A stretch of 55,574 nucleotides of DNA from an uncultured Christensenella sp. (GTDB lineage: Bacteria; Bacillota; Clostridia; Christensenellales; UBA1242): contig CAJUBT010000001.1 in the NCBI GenBank assembly GCA_910584815.1, positions 75,214-130,787 on the forward strand, given 5' to 3'. Shown one piece after another: positions 52,133 to 55,574 of this stretch. The translations under genes were made by a program, and so were the position numbers. Each line of letters starts with the position of its first letter. The first letter of the stretch is position 1. The notes below the pieces were generated by a model. It searched no databases. It was not told where the DNA came from and was given only the letters and a program-made list of their open reading frames with translations.

Positions 52133-54373
52133 ATGAAGATTTCTGGTTGTGTTGAAGATATAATTTTTAAGAATAGTGAAAATGGTTACACCGTTTTAAA
52201 TATAGATTATAATGGAATACTTTTAACTTGTGTTGGTAAATGTGTTAATGTTTATGCTGGTGAAGAAGTTGAACTTGAAGGAAACTTTGTTAAAAATAAT
52301 AAGTTTGGCGAGCAGTTTTCGTTTTCTAGTATCGAAGTTTTAAAACCAAAAAGTATAGAAAGCATTAAAAAGTATTTAGCAAGTGGTTTAATTAAGGGTA
52401 TAGGACCTGTAACTGCAGAAAGCATTGTTGAAAAGTTTAAGGAAGATACCTTAAATATTTTAGAATATGCCCCAAACAGATTAAGTGAAGTTAGGGGTAT
52501 TAGCAGTAAAAAGGCAGTTGAAATTGGGTTGTATTATAGTGATATAAGAAAAATGCAAGATGCAGTTATCTTCTTGCAAGGCTACGATATTTCAACAAAC
52601 CTATCTGTTAAAATTTTTAATTTTTATAAAGATAGAACTATAGAAATTGTTAGCGATAACCCTTATTTGTTGGTGGAAGATATTGATGGTATTGGTTTTT
52701 TAACCGCAGATAGAATTGCCAATAAAATGGGTATTGATTTTTATTCTAACTTTAGGGTTAGGGCTGGCATTCTTCATATTTTAAAGGAAAGTAGCGAGAA
52801 AGGTGGCAATACTTATCTTCCTAAGTTAGAATTGCAAGAACAGAGTTTAAAACTATTAAATTTAGAGCCAGACCGTTTTGGTGAAATTTTTGAAGAAGAA
52901 ATTGAAAAATTAGAAATTGAAAGTGCTATAAAAACATTTAATTATAAAAGTGCAGATTGCATTGCTTTAAAAAAATATTACATTATGGAAAGTAGCATTG
53001 CTAGTAAAATAAATTTATTAAACATTTCTAAAACAGAGATTGCTATTGATGTTGATGAAGAAATTAATGAGTATGAGAGAATAAATAAAATAACTTTGCA
53101 TCAACAACAAAAAGAGGCAATTAAAACTGCTGTTTCTGGGCAAGTATGTATTATAACTGGCGGACCAGGCACTGGTAAAACAACAATAGTAAAATGTATT
53201 TTACAGGCGTTAAAAAAATATTCTAATAAAATTTTTTTATTAGCACCAACTGGTAGGGCTTCTAAACGCTTAAGTGAGGCTTGTAATCATAAAGCAAGCA
53301 CTATTCACAGGGCATTAGAGGTTAGTTTTAAAGAGGGAGATAGTGCGTTTTTTAATTTTAATGAGAAGAACAAATTAGTTGCAGATATTGTTATTGTTGA
53401 TGAAATGAGTATGGTTGATGTTAGTTTGTTCAACAGTTTGCTTAGGGCACTGCCAAATACTTGTAAACTAATTTTGGTGGGAGATAAAGACCAATTACCA
53501 AGTGTTGCTGCTGGTAATGTGTTGCACGACCTTATTTGTAGCAATGTTGTGCCTTGTGTTAAATTAACGCAAATTTATAGACAAGATGATAAAAGTTTAA
53601 TTGTAACTAACGCGCATTTAATTAATGAAGGTAAAATGCCAAATTTAACAAATCATAGCACCGACTTTTTTTATGAAAACAAATTAGAACCCCCTGATAT
53701 GTATAATTGTGTTGTGGAATTAACAACTGAAAGGTTGCCAAGATTTTTAAAATGTGAACCTAGCGAAATTCAAGTGTTGTGTGCTATGAAAAGTGGGGTT
53801 TGTGGTGTTGAAAGTTTAAACAAAAAGTTGCAGGAGGAAATTAATCCTAGTAGCCTTAAAAAAGCAGAACTTCACTTTGAAAACAGATTTTTTAGAGTGG
53901 GCGACAAAGTTATGCAAATGGTAAATAATTACGATTTAGAATGGAGTAAAGCCACAGGTAATGTAGATATGCTTGAATTGGGAAAAGGTGTTTTTAATGG
54001 TGATATGGGTAAAATTGTTAGCATAGATTATCAAACAGGAGAAACCAAAGTTTTGTTTGATGATGAAAGGGAATGTGTTTACTCTAAACAAGAGGCTACG
54101 GAACTGCAAATTTGTTATGCCACTACTATACACAAAAGTCAGGGCAGTGAATTTGATGCAGTTGTAATTCCTATTGTTGCTGGCTCTAACCAAATTATAA
54201 CAAGAAATTTGCTTTATACAGCAGTTACTAGGGCTAAAAAATTGGTGGTTTTAGTAGGCCCTAAAAAGAACATTTCAAGAATGATTTATAATAACTTTAC
54301 TGCCAAAAGATATAGTATGTTGGAAGAATTGTTGAAATTGCAAAAAGAGAAAACCGAGAGTTTGTATGGCTAA
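52133..54373 (+). CDS. recD2: RecD2-like ATP-dependent DNA helicase
   Basis: A 746-residue superfamily 1B helicase. The N-terminal OB-type domain begins SGCVEDIIFKNSENGYTVLN; helix-hairpin-helix segments follow (KGIGPVTAESI, LSEVRGISSKKAVEI, IDGIGFLTADRI). The motor domain has Walker A GGPGTGKTT (about residues 343-351), Walker B IVDEMSMVDV (about 421-430), GDKDQLPSVAAGNVLHDL (motif III) and ATTIHKSQGSEFDAVVIPIV with VTRAKKL near the end (motifs V and VI). RecD2 works without RecBC in 5'-3' unwinding and DNA repair. It has a leaderless-looking start. Confidence 0.94.
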   Translation: MKISGCVEDIIFKNSENGYTVLNIDYNGILLTCVGKCVNVYAGEEVELEGNFVKNNKFGEQFSFSSIEVLKPKSIESIKKYLASGLIKGIGPVTAESIVEKFKEDTLNILEYAPNRLSEVRGISSKKAVEIGLYYSDIRKMQDAVIFLQGYDISTNLSVKIFNFYKDRTIEIVSDNPYLLVEDIDGIGFLTADRIANKMGIDFYSNFRVRAGILHILKESSEKGGNTYLPKLELQEQSLKLLNLEPDRFGEIFEEEIEKLEIESAIKTFNYKSADCIALKKYYIMESSIASKINLLNISKTEIAIDVDEEINEYERINKITLHQQQKEAIKTAVSGQVCIITGGPGTGKTTIVKCILQALKKYSNKIFLLAPTGRASKRLSEACNHKASTIHRALEVSFKEGDSAFFNFNEKNKLVADIVIVDEMSMVDVSLFNSLLRALPNTCKLILVGDKDQLPSVAAGNVLHDLICSNVVPCVKLTQIYRQDDKSLIVTNAHLINEGKMPNLTNHSTDFFYENKLEPPDMYNCVVELTTERLPRFLKCEPSEIQVLCAMKSGVCGVESLNKKLQEEINPSSLKKAELHFENRFFRVGDKVMQMVNNYDLEWSKATGNVDMLELGKGVFNGDMGKIVSIDYQTGETKVLFDDERECVYSKQEATELQICYATTIHKSQGSEFDAVVIPIVAGSNQIITRNLLYTAVTRAKKLVVLVGPKKNISRMIYNNFTAKRYSMLEELLKLQKEKTESLYG

Positions 54374-54465
54374 CTTTTTAAAGAAATAGTTAAAATAAAT
54401 ACAATGGTTGATTTTTTAAATAAGTTATTAAAATAAAAAACAAAAGATAAAAGAGTTTAAAAAAT

Positions 54466-55224
54466 ATGAATATGAAAGGGGTAAAAGATAAGTTTAATAA
54501 TTTTAAAAATAAAATTTTGAACGAACTATTCCCAGAAAATTTTACTTGTAATTGTTGTGGTGCGGAAATAGCAACGGCTAATAAATATGGTTTATGTGAA
54601 AATTGTGTTTTAGAAATTAAACCAATAAAATTTCCGTGCAAAATTTGTGGCGATGAATTAAACAGTTTTACAAATGTTTGTGATAATTGTAAAAATAGAA
54701 AAAGATATTTTGATTATGCAATAAGCACCGCAACTTATGATGGTGTTGCAAAGAAAATTGTTCATAATTTGAAATATAATAATTGTGCTTATCTTGCTAA
54801 AACAATTGGTGCATTTTTAGCAGATACTTTTTATAGCGGTAAGTTTGATTTAATAGATATTGTTATTTGTGTTCCACTTAGTAAAGAAAAGCGTAAAGTT
54901 AGAGGTTATAATCAAGCAGAAGAAATTTTAAAAGAGTTTGTTAGTTATTATGGTTTCGACTATAATTTAGATTGTTTAGTTCGCACTAAAAACACAACAA
55001 CTCAAACAGCTTTAACTCGTAAAGAAAGACACGAAAATTTAGTTAACGCTTTTAAACTTACGGATGAAAGTATGTTTATCGGTAAAAATGTTTTAGTTAT
55101 TGATGATGTTTTAACTACTGGCAGCACTTTAGATGAAATTGCAAAACTATTAAAAGAAAATGGTGCAAGTAAAGTTTTCGGTTTAACATTTTGTCATACT
55201 AAAATTACTAACTATGAAAAATAA
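54466..55224 (+). CDS. comFC: ComF family protein (phosphoribosyltransferase-like)
   Basis: 252 residues. The N-terminal zinc ribbon has CNCCGAE...CENC and CKICGDE...CDNCKNRK (about residues 25-72). The PRTase domain follows: YDGVAKKIVHNLKYNN, VICVPLSKEKRKVRGYNQAE, TTTQTALTRKERHENLVNAF and the PRPP loop VLVIDDVLTTGSTLDEI (about 205-221). ComFC is needed for DNA uptake in competent Bacillus; many non-competent Firmicutes also carry it. The start is chosen at the first ATG; an alternative ATG lies two codons later and no strong RBS is seen. Confidence 0.93.
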   Translation: MNMKGVKDKFNNFKNKILNELFPENFTCNCCGAEIATANKYGLCENCVLEIKPIKFPCKICGDELNSFTNVCDNCKNRKRYFDYAISTATYDGVAKKIVHNLKYNNCAYLAKTIGAFLADTFYSGKFDLIDIVICVPLSKEKRKVRGYNQAEEILKEFVSYYGFDYNLDCLVRTKNTTTQTALTRKERHENLVNAFKLTDESMFIGKNVLVIDDVLTTGSTLDEIAKLLKENGASKVFGLTFCHTKITNYEK

Positions 55225-55574
55225 TATTATTATTTTATAAAAATCTTTTTGTTTATTGAAAGCTAAATTATTATAAAAACTAATTAAAATAATATAATAG
55301 GTTTTTATATATAAATGTATACGAATTTAATTTAAGTTCTTATATCCAGTATGTGTTATTTTTTAGATTAACTAGGGAATATACTTAATAATAAAAATTT
55401 TATAAATATATTTCTAATTGGGAAGATGTTAACAATATAACTAAAGTGTGAAAATAAAAAAATATTTTATATTTAACCTTATATAAAAATGTAATAAGTC
55501 TTTAAAAGAATATGTAAAGGTTTTTATTTAATTTAAATAAATAGGGTGTAAAAAGCTGTAAATAAATCTGGTTA
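55225..55574. other. AT-rich right-hand end without recognised gene
   Basis: No open frame resembling a protein, no terminator with a clean U tract and no RNA gene was seen in these 350 bases. Confidence 0.5.

Overview
The window is AT-rich (roughly 70% or more A+T) chromosomal DNA of a spore-forming, low-GC Firmicute, most likely a gut clostridial lineage. The sporulation phosphatase gene spoIIE, a three-gene gerA-type germinant receptor operon, a zinc-ribbon bS18, strong purine-rich ribosome binding sites and many U-tract hairpin terminators point this way. No phage, transposase, CRISPR array, rRNA or tRNA gene was recognised. Nearly all genes lie on the + strand.

Layout. 1-2206: the 3' end of an upstream gene, a metallophosphatase gene broken by one missing T in a T run, and an RNase Z-like hydrolase. 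2869-14103: a single 3,744-codon gene for a giant wall or surface protein (DUF6273-like head, about 35 beta-repeats, one membrane span, Asn/Gln-rich cytoplasmic tail), grown in part by tandem duplication of a roughly 1,020-residue block. 14214-22246: flavodoxin, radical SAM (SPL-like), cardiolipin synthase, a membrane-anchored LRR protein, an SDR enzyme, a small membrane protein and a TSCPD protein. 22340-23122: a divergent XRE regulator / SLOG protein pair sharing two palindromic operators. 23336-26167: a CadC-like ArsR repressor and Zn/Cd P-type ATPase with an operator-embedded promoter. 26702-29486: a translationally coupled DUF1538 membrane protein and two divergent P-II proteins. 29631-38740: leuS, a U32 (TrhP-like) tRNA modification protein, HIT protein, spoIIE and tilS. 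38741-41119: a long AT-rich gap with DnaA-box-like sites, a Pr6Pr-like membrane protein and a gap with a 12-bp inverted repeat. 41120-43256: a minus-strand HpaII-family restriction-modification pair. 43550-47820: the gerA-type operon. 48212-55224: rpsF-ssb-rpsR, a HicB-like protein with a 28-cysteine tail, guanylate kinase, deoxynucleotidase, RecD2-like helicase and ComF.

Themes. Metal handling recurs (ArsR/P-type ATPase, Zn-ribbon bS18, Cys-rich HicB-like protein), as do sporulation and germination, and translation. Two observations cut across gene boundaries. First, the tetranucleotides CATG, GATC and CCGG are almost absent by manual reading, and the coding sequence appears to dodge them: His is CAC before G, Asp is GAC before C. 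The restriction-modification genes break the CATG rule, suggesting recent arrival. Second, at least four genes (SLOG, tilS, gerAA, recD2) have a -10 element only 5-11 nt before the start codon and no Shine-Dalgarno sequence, so they look leaderless. All counts were made by eye and need a program to confirm.
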